Assembly: GCF_001651865.1 (NCBI RefSeq)
Contig: NZ_LPUX01000050.1
Span: 124,492-188,491, forward strand
Source of the DNA: Sinorhizobium glycinis
GTDB lineage: Bacteria > Pseudomonadota > Alphaproteobacteria > Rhizobiales > Rhizobiaceae
DNA length: 64,000 nucleotides
Direction of reading: 5' to 3'
Part shown: piece by piece, positions 47,486 through 55,849 of the stretch
Layout of the letters: every line of letters starts with the position of its first letter
Position numbering within the stretch: position 1 is the first letter of the stretch
The notes under the pieces: model-generated
Seen by the model: the letters and a program-made list of their open reading frames with translations, nothing else
The model's database searches: none
What the model was told of the DNA's origin: nothing
Program-made: the position numbers and the translations under genes

Positions 47486-48295
47486 CTACCGGATCGGCTG
47501 GGCCGGCTCCACCAGCTTGCGATAAAGATGCCACGTGGCGTGGCCGAAGATCGGCATGATCACCGCCAGGCCGACAAAGACCGGGATCGACCCGATCACC
47601 AGGCCAGCCGCGATGATGAGCCCCCACAAGGCAACCGGCACCGGGTTCGCAAGGGTCGCCCGTATCGAGGTCTCGATCGCCGTCAAGGCGCCGACATCCC
47701 GGTCGAGCAGCAGCGGAAAGGTGATGACGCTGATCGACAGCACGATCACCGCGAAGACGAACCCGACCGCGTTGCCGAGGAGGATCAGGTTCCAGCCCTG
47801 CTCGGTGCTGATGATGCCATTCCAGAACTCGGTGATCGAATTCGGCGCCGTTGCGCCGAACATCGTTATGTAAAGACCGTGGGCGACCAGGAGCCAGACA
47901 ACGAAAATGACGAACAACAGGGCCGCCACCGCCAGGATCGACGGAATTGCCGGGTTGCGGTGCAGCCGTAGGGCGTGCGGCCAGGACGCGTCCACGCCGA
48001 GTTCGCGGCGCCGGCTTATCTCATAGAGCCCGATGGCCGCGACAGGCCCGATGAGGGCAAAGCCGGATGCGAGCGGATAGAGCAAGGGCAGCATGTTCGC
48101 CCCCGCGCTCCAGGTCATCAGCACGACGCCGGCAACAGGATAGATGAGACACAGAAAAACATAATGCGACGGCTTCTCGCGGAAATCATCAAACCCGCGA
48201 CGCAGCGCATCGAACACATCCGCAATGCCAATCTTTCGTATCTCGGGTTGAACGACGCTTTCGTTCGCCCCCGAGAGGACATGGAAGGTTGTCAT
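47486..48295 (-). CDS. DUF2189 integral membrane protein
   Basis: 269 aa with a cytosolic N-terminus (RKIGIADVFDALRRGFDDFREKPSHYVFL, a DUF2189 hallmark) and about six transmembrane segments, including YVFLCLIYPVAGVVLMTW, SILAVAALLFVIFVVWLLVA and VALWGLIIAAGLVIGSIPVFVGLAVI. DRDVGALTAIETSIRATLANP lies in a cytosolic loop. Often found near cytochrome oxidase or respiration genes in other bacteria, but the neighbours here give no clue. Function is unknown. Confidence 0.88.
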   Translation of the reverse strand: MTTFHVLSGANESVVQPEIRKIGIADVFDALRRGFDDFREKPSHYVFLCLIYPVAGVVLMTWSAGANMLPLLYPLASGFALIGPVAAIGLYEISRRRELGVDASWPHALRLHRNPAIPSILAVAALLFVIFVVWLLVAHGLYITMFGATAPNSITEFWNGIISTEQGWNLILLGNAVGFVFAVIVLSISVITFPLLLDRDVGALTAIETSIRATLANPVPVALWGLIIAAGLVIGSIPVFVGLAVIMPIFGHATWHLYRKLVEPAQPIR

Positions 48296-48457
48296 GGCTC
48301 ACACTCCTAAACAAACCAGAGCAGCCATGGATCCGCAGCGGCGGCGAAAAAAATGGCCGTTGCGAACCGCGACCGCCACCTCGGATTATACAGAAAATGC
48401 AACCCTTGTCGCCTGTGCCTTGACTTCGGCTCTTTTCGTCGCCAAATCGCGGCGATT

Positions 48458-49012
48458 ATGAAGATTTCAGAAGCGCATATCCTGATCGTTCCCGGATATA
48501 CCAATTCAGGTCCGGACCATTGGCAGAGCCGCTGGGAGCGGAAGCTCTCGACCGCGCGTCGCGTCGTGCAGGCGGAGTGGTCGAAACCGGTGCGCGAGGA
48601 TTGGGTGGCACGGATGATCGAAGAGGTCAATGCCGCAACCAAGCCTGTCGTGATCGTCGCCCATTCGCTGGGCGTCGCCACTGCCGTTCACGCGCTTCCG
48701 CATTGCAGGACGAAGATCGCGGGCGGCTTTCTCGTCGCCCCGCCCGACGTCGCCAACCCGAATATCCGCCCGAAGCATCTGATGACCTTCGGGCCCTATC
48801 CGCGCGACCCGCTGCCTTTTCCATCACTGGTGATCGCCAGCCGCAACGATCCCTTCGGCTCCTACGAACAGGCGGGCGACATTGCCAATGCCTGGGGATC
48901 GCTTCTCGTCGACGCCGGCGAGGCCGGCCACATCAATGCCGAGTCCGGCCACGGGCCATGGCCTGAAGGGACGATGGTGTTCGCCCAGTTCCTCAGCCGC
49001 CTGCAGCCCTGA
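48458..49012 (+). CDS. RBBP9/YdeN-family alpha/beta hydrolase
   Basis: 184 aa from ATG 48458. Starts with ILIVPGYTNSGPDHWQSRWE, the family's signature; the nucleophile elbow is AHSLGV (Ser ~ residue 71), the acid is likely in ASRNDPFGSYE, and the catalytic His is in GHINAESGHG. These are small serine hydrolases of unknown natural substrate. Convergent with the sugar-binding protein gene that follows. Confidence 0.9.
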   Translation: MKISEAHILIVPGYTNSGPDHWQSRWERKLSTARRVVQAEWSKPVREDWVARMIEEVNAATKPVVIVAHSLGVATAVHALPHCRTKIAGGFLVAPPDVANPNIRPKHLMTFGPYPRDPLPFPSLVIASRNDPFGSYEQAGDIANAWGSLLVDAGEAGHINAESGHGPWPEGTMVFAQFLSRLQP

Positions 49013-49024
49013 TCGCTCCTGGGG

Positions 49025-50311
49025 TCAGCCGGCGCGAACCGTAGACTTGCCCTCCTCGACCAGGCGTGCCGCTGCATCGGCGATCGAAATGCGTTCGAAG
49101 GCCAGTTCGTCGGCAATCGGGCGAAGCACCCGCTGGTCGAATTCCGTCGAGCCGAGCGGTGCGGGAGCGGGATAGCCGCCCACCTGGTCCTTGAGCGCGT
49201 TGATGTATTTCACCGTTTCGGCTTCCGTCGGGTTGAGCGATGGGAGTATCGCCTCGCGCACCTTGGGCGACATCGGCACGCCGCGCTCGACGCCGAGGAT
49301 CCTGCCGGCTTCCGGGTCGTTGACAAAGAAATCGATGAACTTCGCGGCTTCTTCGCCATGCTTGCTCGTCGCACCGATGCTCCAGATCAAGGCCGGGCGA
49401 TAATAATGACCTGACGGGCCGCCCTTCTCCGCACGCGGCAACATGCCGATGCCGAGCTTGCTTTTCATGACGAGCTGATAGCCTACCAGTTGGTTCGAAT
49501 AGGCCATGCCCATGGCCGAATAGCCGAGCGCCAGGCAGTTCGTGTCGATGGTGTTCTGGTCGAGGGTCTGGACATCGGCGCCGACAGTGCCACCGCGCTT
49601 GCGCAGATCCTCCCAATAGGCATACCACTCCTTGGCTTCATCGACGCCGAAGCCAAGGCCGCTCTCCGTATAGAGGCTGCTTCCACGCTGCCTGAGCCAA
49701 GCGTCGAAGACATAGGCATAGCGGGCCCCGTATGGTCCGCCCCAGACGTTCTTCTTACCGGCGGCCTTGGTCATCTCGATCGCGATGTCGGCATATTCCT
49801 TCCAGGTTGTTTCGATCCCGGGAGGCGTAATGCCGGCCTTCGCGAAGGCGTCGGCGTCATAGAACAATGCGAAGGAGTTCAATCCGAGCCCGACGCCCCA
49901 GAGTTTTCCATCCACCGTCGTCAGCTTCAGCACATCCTTGCCGAAGGCGTGCACGTCCAATGTCGATGGGATGAAGGGATCGAGGGCGAGGCAGGCGCCG
50001 CGCTTGGAATAATCGGAAATGGTGCTCGGTTCGAGCTGGAAGACGTCGGCGATCGCGCGGCCGGCCATCTGGGTCGCGAGTTTCGTCCAGTATCCGTCGC
50101 CGCTCAGGCTCTCGCCGACGACCGATATGTCCGGGTTCTTCTCCTGGAAGAGTTTGGCAACACTCAAGGTCCGCTTCGAGCGGTCGTTGGATCCCCACCA
50201 CATGGCGCGGAGCTGCACGCTTTCGGCCGCGAAGGGCGAGCTTGCGCCGAGCGCAACGCCGGCGGCCGTGCCTGCCGAGCCGAGCAGGAATGTACGTCGA
50301 TTGAGTAGCAT
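49025..50311 (-). CDS. Tat-exported sugar ABC transporter substrate-binding protein
   Basis: 428 aa from ATG 50311 with AGGAGGAACGGC upstream. The N-terminus MLLNRRTFLLGSAGTAAG is a twin-arginine signal, so the protein is folded before export. Family 1 (MalE/UgpB-like) features are VQLRAMWWGSNDRSKRTLSVAKLFQEKNPDI, GGPYGARYAYVFDAWLRQRG and FVNDPEAGRILGVERGVP. No permease or ATPase gene is nearby. Divergent from a LacI regulator. A promoter-like CTTGCA-N17-TAAACT lies at 50406-50378 on the minus strand, interleaved with TTGCA half-sites. Likely part of the same sugar-use locus, relying on permeases elsewhere. Confidence 0.9.
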   Translation of the reverse strand: MLLNRRTFLLGSAGTAAGVALGASSPFAAESVQLRAMWWGSNDRSKRTLSVAKLFQEKNPDISVVGESLSGDGYWTKLATQMAGRAIADVFQLEPSTISDYSKRGACLALDPFIPSTLDVHAFGKDVLKLTTVDGKLWGVGLGLNSFALFYDADAFAKAGITPPGIETTWKEYADIAIEMTKAAGKKNVWGGPYGARYAYVFDAWLRQRGSSLYTESGLGFGVDEAKEWYAYWEDLRKRGGTVGADVQTLDQNTIDTNCLALGYSAMGMAYSNQLVGYQLVMKSKLGIGMLPRAEKGGPSGHYYRPALIWSIGATSKHGEEAAKFIDFFVNDPEAGRILGVERGVPMSPKVREAILPSLNPTEAETVKYINALKDQVGGYPAPAPLGSTEFDQRVLRPIADELAFERISIADAAARLVEEGKSTVRAG

Positions 50312-50377
50312 GCCGTTCCTCCTGTCGTGTCTGCCTCGCGCTCTCCTCCAGCGTGAGGCGGGTCCAAGTCGCCGCAA

Positions 50378-50433
50378 AGTTTATGCAAGAAACTAGCTTT
50401 TGCAAGATTTTGTTTATCTATTGCAAATTTGCA
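50378..50433. promoter_or_regulatory. Divergent control region with TTGCAA half-sites and a perfect dyad
   Basis: TGCAAATTTGCA at 50422-50433 is a perfect 12-bp palindrome. TGCAAG recurs at 50384-50389 and 50401-50406, the latter being the -35 (CTTGCA) of the minus-strand promoter whose -10 TAAACT lies at 50383-50378. Placement suggests the adjacent LacI protein binds here and controls both directions. Confidence 0.6.
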
Positions 50434-50455
50434 TTAGTTGCGTAATGTTTGCGCC

Positions 50456-51484
50456 ATGACTGACACAAATTCCAAACGGCTGCGCCAAGCCGATATCGCC
50501 GCCCATGCCGGGGTTTCCATTTCGACCGTCTCGCGCGTTCTTGCGAACGAACCGGGCATCAGCGAGGACGTGCGCAGACAGATCTTTAAGGTTGCGAGCG
50601 ACCTCGGCTATCCGATTAAGGCTTCCTCGATCGCACTCCCTGGCACTTTGGCTCTGATCGCAAGCCATGGCATGACAGGGGGGCTGAGCGTCTTCTACGA
50701 GGGCATTGTCGAGGGCCTGCGTTCCGAGGCGGCCAGATTGGGGATGCCGTTCGACATCCGCCTTGTCAGGGAGGCAAAGGGGACGCCGGAAACCGTCCGC
50801 GAGCACATGAAGTCCGCCGGCGCAGAAGGGCTCTTCCTGGTGGGCATCGATCCCGCCGCTGCCCTTTGCAATTGGCTGGACGAAAGCGGCACGCCAGTGA
50901 TTCTGGTTAACGGCACCGATCCGCACATGCGTTTCGACGGCGTCTCGCCCGCGAACTTCTCCGGCGCCTATGCCGCGACTCAACGGTTGCTCGATGCCGG
51001 ACATCGCCGCGTTCTTCATCTGACCGGATCGCATCGGCACACGATCCGCGAACGCATCCGCGGCTTCGAGGCGGCCGTCGCTTCGGCGGACGGCGGCGAA
51101 GGGCGCGTCATCCGCCTGCCCTTCGAGGGCAATTCCAGCGTCGAGGCGCATGCGGCGACGCTCGCCGCCCTCGCCGACGACAGCGGCTTCTCCGCGGCAT
51201 TCTGCATGAACGACTTTATCGCCGTCGGCGTGCTCGAAGCGGTCGCGGAGATGGGCCCGCGCGTGCCCGAGGATTTTGCCATTATCGGATTCGACGACCT
51301 CCCTTGCGCGGAGATGGCCAATCCGCGGCTTGCGACGATGCGTGTCGATCGCGTGGCGCTCGGTCGCGAGGCGATCGGCATGATGCACTTCCGTCTCCAA
51401 AATCGGGACTCACCCGCCCGGCACGTGTCTCACGCGGTAATCCCCGTGCCCGGCGGAACCCTGGATGAGAGACGGCGCCCATGA
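50456..51484 (+). CDS. LacI-family transcriptional regulator
   Basis: 342 aa from ATG 50456 (MTDTNSKRLRQADIAAHAGVS). N-terminal LacI helix-turn-helix ADIAAHAGVSISTVSRVLANEPGISEDVR, hinge region, then a periplasmic-binding-like effector domain: LALIASHGMTGGLSVFYEGIVEGL, HRRVLHLTGSHRHTIRERIRGFEAAV, FCMNDFIAVGVLEAVAEMG and PEDFAIIGFDDLPCAEMANPRL. The ending matches Gal/Lac-type inducer domains. Its stop overlaps the DUF2264 gene start (ATGA), so it is cotranscribed with the catabolic genes and likely self-regulates through the dyad upstream. Confidence 0.93.
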   Translation: MTDTNSKRLRQADIAAHAGVSISTVSRVLANEPGISEDVRRQIFKVASDLGYPIKASSIALPGTLALIASHGMTGGLSVFYEGIVEGLRSEAARLGMPFDIRLVREAKGTPETVREHMKSAGAEGLFLVGIDPAAALCNWLDESGTPVILVNGTDPHMRFDGVSPANFSGAYAATQRLLDAGHRRVLHLTGSHRHTIRERIRGFEAAVASADGGEGRVIRLPFEGNSSVEAHAATLAALADDSGFSAAFCMNDFIAVGVLEAVAEMGPRVPEDFAIIGFDDLPCAEMANPRLATMRVDRVALGREAIGMMHFRLQNRDSPARHVSHAVIPVPGGTLDERRRP

Positions 51485-53334
51485 CCTATGATCCAGCCAG
51501 CGCCAACCCGCTTGCCGCCAATCCGCTGGAAACGCGCAGCGACATGCAGCACGCTCTGCTAGACCTCTTCGATCCGCTGTTGCCTTACTTTTCCGAGGGA
51601 AATGCGCGCGTCCGCCTCGACGCCGCCGCCGCCCACTTCGACCGGGCCGCAGCTGATCTCGAAGGTTTCGCGAGGCCTCTTTGGGGCCTCGCGCCGTTTA
51701 CGGCCGGCGGCGGCGAGTTCTCTCATTGGCGCCGTTACGCCGAGGGCATCGCCAATGGCACCGATCCGAACCATCCGGAATTCTGGGGCAAGGTCGGCAG
51801 CCGAGATCAGCGCATGGTCGAGCTCGCCGCCCTCGCCTTCGCGCTCGCCCTGGTTCCGGAGAAACTGTGGGACCCGCTGAATGGCCGGGCGCGCGATAAT
51901 CTTGTCACCTATCTGCTCCATGCGCGCAAGTTCGACTATGCCGACAACAATTGGAAGTTCTTCCGCATTCTCGTCGATATCGCCCTCGATCGCCTCGGCA
52001 TCGAATACGACCGCAGCCTGACGCAGGCTTATCTTTCACAGCTCGATGGCTTTTACATCGCGGATGGCTGGTATCGGGATGGCGATGTGCGGCGTGTCGA
52101 CCACTACATTCCCTTTGCGATGCACTTCTATGGCCTCATCTATTCGCGCCTCGTCGAGGATGGCTACGCCAAAAGCTATCGCGAGCGTGCCCTCGCCTTT
52201 GCTCAGGATTTTCGTCACTGGTTCGCTGAGGACGGAGCAACCGTCCCCTTTGGCCGCAGTCTCACCTACCGCTTTGCCTGCGCCGGTTTTTGGTCGGCGC
52301 TTGCCTTTGCCGATCTCGAGGCGCTGCCCTGGGGCGAGATCAAGAGTCTCTGCCTTCGCCACCTCAGATGGTGGGCGGACAAGCCGATTACGGACCGGGA
52401 CGGCGTGCTGTCGGTCGGCTACGGCTATCCGAATCTCTTGATGTCGGAAAACTACAATTCGGCGGGCTCGCCCTACTGGGCGTTCAAGGCCTTCCTGCCG
52501 CTGGCGGTCGGTCAAGACCATCCATTCTGGACTTCCACGGAAACGCCCCCATCGCCGCCCTCCGACACGGTTGCGTTTCCCCATCCGGGCATGGTGACGA
52601 TGCCTTGCAAGGGTGATGTCGTGGCGCTTTCCTCGGGCCAGGAGAACCGGCAGATGCGGTTCGGCTCGGAAAAATACGCGAAGTTCGCCTATTCGACGCG
52701 CTATGGCTTCAGCGTCGAGAGCGACGAACGGGCCTTCAGCGGAGGCGCCTTCGATTCCATGCTGGCCTTCAGTGACGACGGCATTCACTACCGTGTCCGC
52801 GAGGCCAATGACGAGGCCCGATTGGCGGGCCATGCGCTGTTTTCCAGGTGGTCGCCTTGGCCCGACGTCATGGTCGAGACGTGGCTGCTGCCGATCTCGC
52901 CGTGGCATGTGAGGGTGCATCGAATCACGACTCCAAGGCCGCTTGAAACCGCCGAGGGCGGCTTTGCTATCGCCAGGCGAGACTTTGAAGCGGACACGCT
53001 TTCCTCAGAAGCGGGATCGGCCTATGTCATCGGAGAAGAGGATTTCAGCGGAATCCGCGATCTGAGCTCGACGGTCGCGCGCCAGGGTGTGGCGCAGAAG
53101 GCGCCGCCAAATACCAATCTCATCACCGCAAAAACCCTCGTGCCGCAATTGCGCGCCACGATTCCTGCCGGAGAGACCATTCTTCGCTGTGCCGTGCTGG
53201 CGCTTCGCGACACCGCCGCCGCGTCGGGTGACTGGAACATTGCGCCGTCAGCCCCCGACATCAGCGACTTGCGCGCTGTCGCGGAGCAAGGCGTGACCGT
53301 CAGCGCCATGCAAGCGCCGAGGCGTATGCCATGA
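51481..53334 (+). CDS. DUF2264 domain protein
   Basis: 617 aa. The N-terminal ~370 residues are DUF2264: ALLDLFDPLLPYFSEGNARVRLDA, RPLWGLAPFTAGGGEFSHWRRYAEGIANGTDPNHPEFWG, DNNWKFFRILVDIAL, GWYRDGDVRRVDHYIPFAMHFYGLIYSRL and the conserved SENYNSAGSPYWAFKAFLPLA. The C-terminal part is beta-rich (residues ~380-600), so the layout resembles alpha/alpha-barrel polysaccharide lyases or hydrolases of heparinase type. No signal peptide, so cytosolic action on an imported oligosaccharide is plausible. Substrate unknown. Overlaps both the LacI gene before and the dehydrogenase gene after. Confidence 0.9.
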   Translation: MTYDPASANPLAANPLETRSDMQHALLDLFDPLLPYFSEGNARVRLDAAAAHFDRAAADLEGFARPLWGLAPFTAGGGEFSHWRRYAEGIANGTDPNHPEFWGKVGSRDQRMVELAALAFALALVPEKLWDPLNGRARDNLVTYLLHARKFDYADNNWKFFRILVDIALDRLGIEYDRSLTQAYLSQLDGFYIADGWYRDGDVRRVDHYIPFAMHFYGLIYSRLVEDGYAKSYRERALAFAQDFRHWFAEDGATVPFGRSLTYRFACAGFWSALAFADLEALPWGEIKSLCLRHLRWWADKPITDRDGVLSVGYGYPNLLMSENYNSAGSPYWAFKAFLPLAVGQDHPFWTSTETPPSPPSDTVAFPHPGMVTMPCKGDVVALSSGQENRQMRFGSEKYAKFAYSTRYGFSVESDERAFSGGAFDSMLAFSDDGIHYRVREANDEARLAGHALFSRWSPWPDVMVETWLLPISPWHVRVHRITTPRPLETAEGGFAIARRDFEADTLSSEAGSAYVIGEEDFSGIRDLSSTVARQGVAQKAPPNTNLITAKTLVPQLRATIPAGETILRCAVLALRDTAAASGDWNIAPSAPDISDLRAVAEQGVTVSAMQAPRRMP

Positions 53335-54341
53335 CCCGGCCGGCGATTGCCTTTGCGATGCAGCCCGGGAAAACAGAGCACGTGCTGACGCCGGAACTTC
53401 TCATGCGGATCGACGGCCTCGCTCGCATACTGGATCCGCGACCGATGACCACGTTCGGCGACAGCCGGGCAAATCGGCTGCTCGCCGAAGCGGAAATCCT
53501 GATGACCGGCTGGGGCGCCCCGCAGTTCGATGCGGACGCCCTTCGATCGGCGTCCCATCTTCGCCTCATTGTCCACGCGGCCGGAACGGTCAAGGGCCTG
53601 ACCGATACGAACGTGTTTGATGCAGGAATCACTGTCAGCCATGCAGCCGAGGCCAACGCCGTACCGGTCGCGGAGTTCACGCTGGCGGCAATCATTTTTG
53701 CGGGCAAGCAAGTCTTTCGCTTCCGGGATCTGTATGCCGCCGACAGAGGGCGCGAGCGGACCCAGCTACTGCAGGGGCAGGCGATCGGAAACTATCGGCG
53801 CACGGTCGGTATAGTTGGCGCATCGCGGATCGGAAGACGGGTGATCGAGCTTCTTCGCCATTTCGACTATCGCGTGCTGCTCTACGATCCGCTGGTCGGG
53901 CAGGAGAGCGCTTCGGGCCTCGGTGTGGAAAAAGTAGATCTCGATACGCTGATGGCAAACTCGGACGTTGTCTCGCTGCATGCGCCTGCCCTGCCTGAGA
54001 CCAGCCACATGATCGACGCACGGCGGTTGTCCTTGATGAAGGACGGCGCCACCCTGATCAACACGGCGCGCGGCGTGCTCATCGACGAGGTCGCCCTCAT
54101 CAACAGGCTCAGGACGGGCGCAATCAACGCGGTCATCGACGTCACGCATCCCGAGGTACCGGAAGAAGCGTCGCCGCTTTACGATTTGCCGAACGTCTTC
54201 CTGACTCCGCACATTGCCGGCGCCATCGGGCTTGAAAGGACGCGCCTCGGTGAGATGGCCGTCGATGAGATCGAACGTTTTATCGAGGGCCGGCCGTTGC
54301 TTTTCGAGATCCGCAAGGGCGACCTGGAGCGTATGGCATGA
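53331..54341 (+). CDS. D-isomer-specific 2-hydroxyacid dehydrogenase family protein
   Basis: 336 aa. C-terminal NAD-binding Rossmann region: VGIVGASRIGRRVIELLRHFDYRVLLYDP (GxSxxG variant), DVVSLHAPALPETSHMIDARRL, catalytic Arg in LINTARGVLIDE, Glu in DVTHPEVPEEASPL and His in TPHIAGA. The variant THPEVPEE replaces the common VxExEP spacing. It is not a typical SerA (no ACT domain). Genes of this type in sugar clusters oxidise sugar acids or keto-sugars; the specific substrate is not evident. ATG 53331 overlaps the DUF2264 stop, and its TGA overlaps the next start. Confidence 0.9.
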   Translation: MTRPAIAFAMQPGKTEHVLTPELLMRIDGLARILDPRPMTTFGDSRANRLLAEAEILMTGWGAPQFDADALRSASHLRLIVHAAGTVKGLTDTNVFDAGITVSHAAEANAVPVAEFTLAAIIFAGKQVFRFRDLYAADRGRERTQLLQGQAIGNYRRTVGIVGASRIGRRVIELLRHFDYRVLLYDPLVGQESASGLGVEKVDLDTLMANSDVVSLHAPALPETSHMIDARRLSLMKDGATLINTARGVLIDEVALINRLRTGAINAVIDVTHPEVPEEASPLYDLPNVFLTPHIAGAIGLERTRLGEMAVDEIERFIEGRPLLFEIRKGDLERMA

Positions 54342-55108
54342 GCAATTTCGAGCCAGGGCTTTGCACCGTGACGTTCAGGAAAATGCCCGCCGCTCGAATT
54401 GTGGACCTGGCCGCGGAGGCCCGGCTTGTGGCGATCGAATGGGCAGGCGACGTCCATGTTCCTCCCGGAGATATGGCGGCAGCCCGCAGCACCGCGCGCC
54501 TGTGCGAAAGGAACCACCTGACCATCTCCTATGGCTCATACGTCGCACCGCCAACCGACGAGCTTTCCGTCTTTATGGGCGCGCTGGAGACCGCGATCGC
54601 CCTCGGCGCCTCCAATATCCGTATCTGGCCCGGCACACGCGGGCGAGATTCCAGGGACTACGGTGCCGGCGAAAGACGCGCCGTGGCAGATGCCATCCGC
54701 GACATGGGCGCCGAGGCCGCCCGGCATGATGTGACCGTATCGCTGGAATATCACCCGCAATCCCTGACGGACACGACCGAGTCCGCACGCCGGCTGATCG
54801 AGGCGATCGCCGAAGACAATGTCTACCTCTATTGGCAGCCGCGGCCCGGTCTGAAGCTCGATGAAGCGCTCACCGAAGTCGCCCACATCGGTCAGCATGT
54901 GTCCCATGTCCATGTCTTTGCCTGGGACCGGAACCGCAACCGCTTCCCCCTGGCGTCGGCCGCCGACTACTGGCGAACCATCCTCGCCACATTTCCCGTC
55001 TCCCGCTGGACCAGACGGAGATTTGCAATGCTGGAGTTCGTCACCAATGATGACCCGGCGGCCTTGCTCGAGGATGCCGCAACGCTCGAGCGTATCCTCA
55101 ATAGGTGA
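54338..55108 (+). CDS. Sugar phosphate isomerase/epimerase (xylose isomerase-like TIM barrel)
   Basis: 256 aa, last of four overlapping genes. AP-endonuclease family 2 barrel with the usual start CTVTFRKMPAARIVDLAAEARLVAIEWAGDVHVPPGD, then IRIWPGTRGRDSRDYGAGERRAVADAI, the metal-binding SLEYHPQSLTDTTESARRLIEAI, and the barrel end LKLDEALTEVAHIGQHVSHVHVFAWD. Ligand positions Glu, His and Asp are retained, suggesting a divalent-metal sugar isomerase or epimerase. Exact substrate unknown. Confidence 0.88.
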   Translation: MSNFEPGLCTVTFRKMPAARIVDLAAEARLVAIEWAGDVHVPPGDMAAARSTARLCERNHLTISYGSYVAPPTDELSVFMGALETAIALGASNIRIWPGTRGRDSRDYGAGERRAVADAIRDMGAEAARHDVTVSLEYHPQSLTDTTESARRLIEAIAEDNVYLYWQPRPGLKLDEALTEVAHIGQHVSHVHVFAWDRNRNRFPLASAADYWRTILATFPVSRWTRRRFAMLEFVTNDDPAALLEDAATLERILNR

Positions 55109-55164
55109 AAATCCATGCTGGCGGCCCTCCGCCGACACGTCGGATAGTGCCGTTCAGGGATAGA

Positions 55165-55193
55165 CTGGCGCAGGCCGTCAAATCCGCCTATAT
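55165..55193 (+). promoter_or_regulatory. Putative tRNA-Ala promoter
   Basis: CTATAT at 55188-55193 is the exact rhizobial -10; 17 bp upstream is a weak CTGGCG. The predicted start lies a few bases before the tRNA 5' end at 55206. Confidence 0.5.
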
Positions 55194-55205
55194 ACGTGGA
55201 CTGCT

Positions 55206-55281
55206 GGGGTCGTAGCTCAGTTGGGAGAGCGCCGCAATCGCACTGCGGAGGTCGAGGGTTCGACTCCCTTCGACTCCACCA
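55206..55281 (+). tRNA. tRNA-Ala (anticodon CGC)
   Basis: 76 nt including encoded CCA. Acceptor stem GGGGTCG/CGACTCC with one G-U pair, D-arm GCTC..GAGC with AGTTGGGA loop, anticodon stem CCGCA/TGCGG with loop ATCGCAC (anticodon CGC, codon GCG), variable AGGTC, and T-arm GAGGG-TTCGACT-CCCTT. Discriminator A followed by CCA. All canonical positions fit. Confidence 0.95.
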
Positions 55282-55298
55282 GCAATTCCTTGTCCGAC

Positions 55299-55375
55299 CC
55301 GGAGACATAGATAACAGAAGTACCTAAGATATGGGTGACAACCCGTTCGGCACGAGGTTGTCACCCAGTCTCCGG
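55299..55375. repeat. Nested inverted-repeat element just after tRNA-Ala
   Basis: Outer arms CCGGAGAC (55299-55306) and GTCTCCGG (55368-55375) enclose a perfect inner 11-bp stem, GGGTGACAACC (55333-55343) with GGTTGTCACCC (55356-55366). There is no T tract. It could be a relic of a mobile element's end or a strong transcript-ending structure; I cannot name the family. Confidence 0.55.
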
Positions 55376-55849
55376 TACAAAACGGCACCCATCTCTCAGG
55401 TCGGGCACTATACAGCTCTTATCCGTACTCATGCGGCCTTGATTTGCCGCGTTCTTTGTTGCGCCTGTTTCCCCATTGGTAATGCCGCAGACGAGCCGAG
55501 GATGCTCCCTCATTCAGGTATGTTTCGCACGCGGCAAGCGATGGCAGCAACCGGACGCCGCGGAGCGCTGCCTGCGGGGCATTTTTAGCTGAAAGCCAAT
55601 GGCGCGAATTTCCTCAACCAGAACGGCGGTTCAAGTTTAGCGATGCCAGCGTTAAGGGCGGTAAAGGCGGTGTAAAGTCGGGTAGATCTTGGCGTAGGGA
55701 CCCGCCGCCTGCGCGAGTTGACCGGGACCGGCCGAGGGGTCCGCGACGTCGTGGCCCCCAGATCCTTAGTTTCGTGACCGGAACTTTGTTTTGGCAGCGG
55801 GGTTGCAGGCGAAGTGGGAGCAAGATCAATCAGTGAAGTTGCCAAGCGC
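55376..55849. other. Gene-free stretch after the tRNA element
   Basis: No convincing coding region on either strand; short frames lack family similarity. A minus-strand frame ending near 55585 (…NAGIAKLEPPFWLRKFAPLA) could be a decayed gene end, but I could not identify it. No copy of the tRNA 3' end, as expected for an att site, is visible. Confidence 0.5.

Noticed and set aside
55206..55849. Integrated element with tRNA attachment sites
   Set aside because: No integrase gene and no second copy of the tRNA 3' end are visible in the window; only a structured spacer supports the idea.
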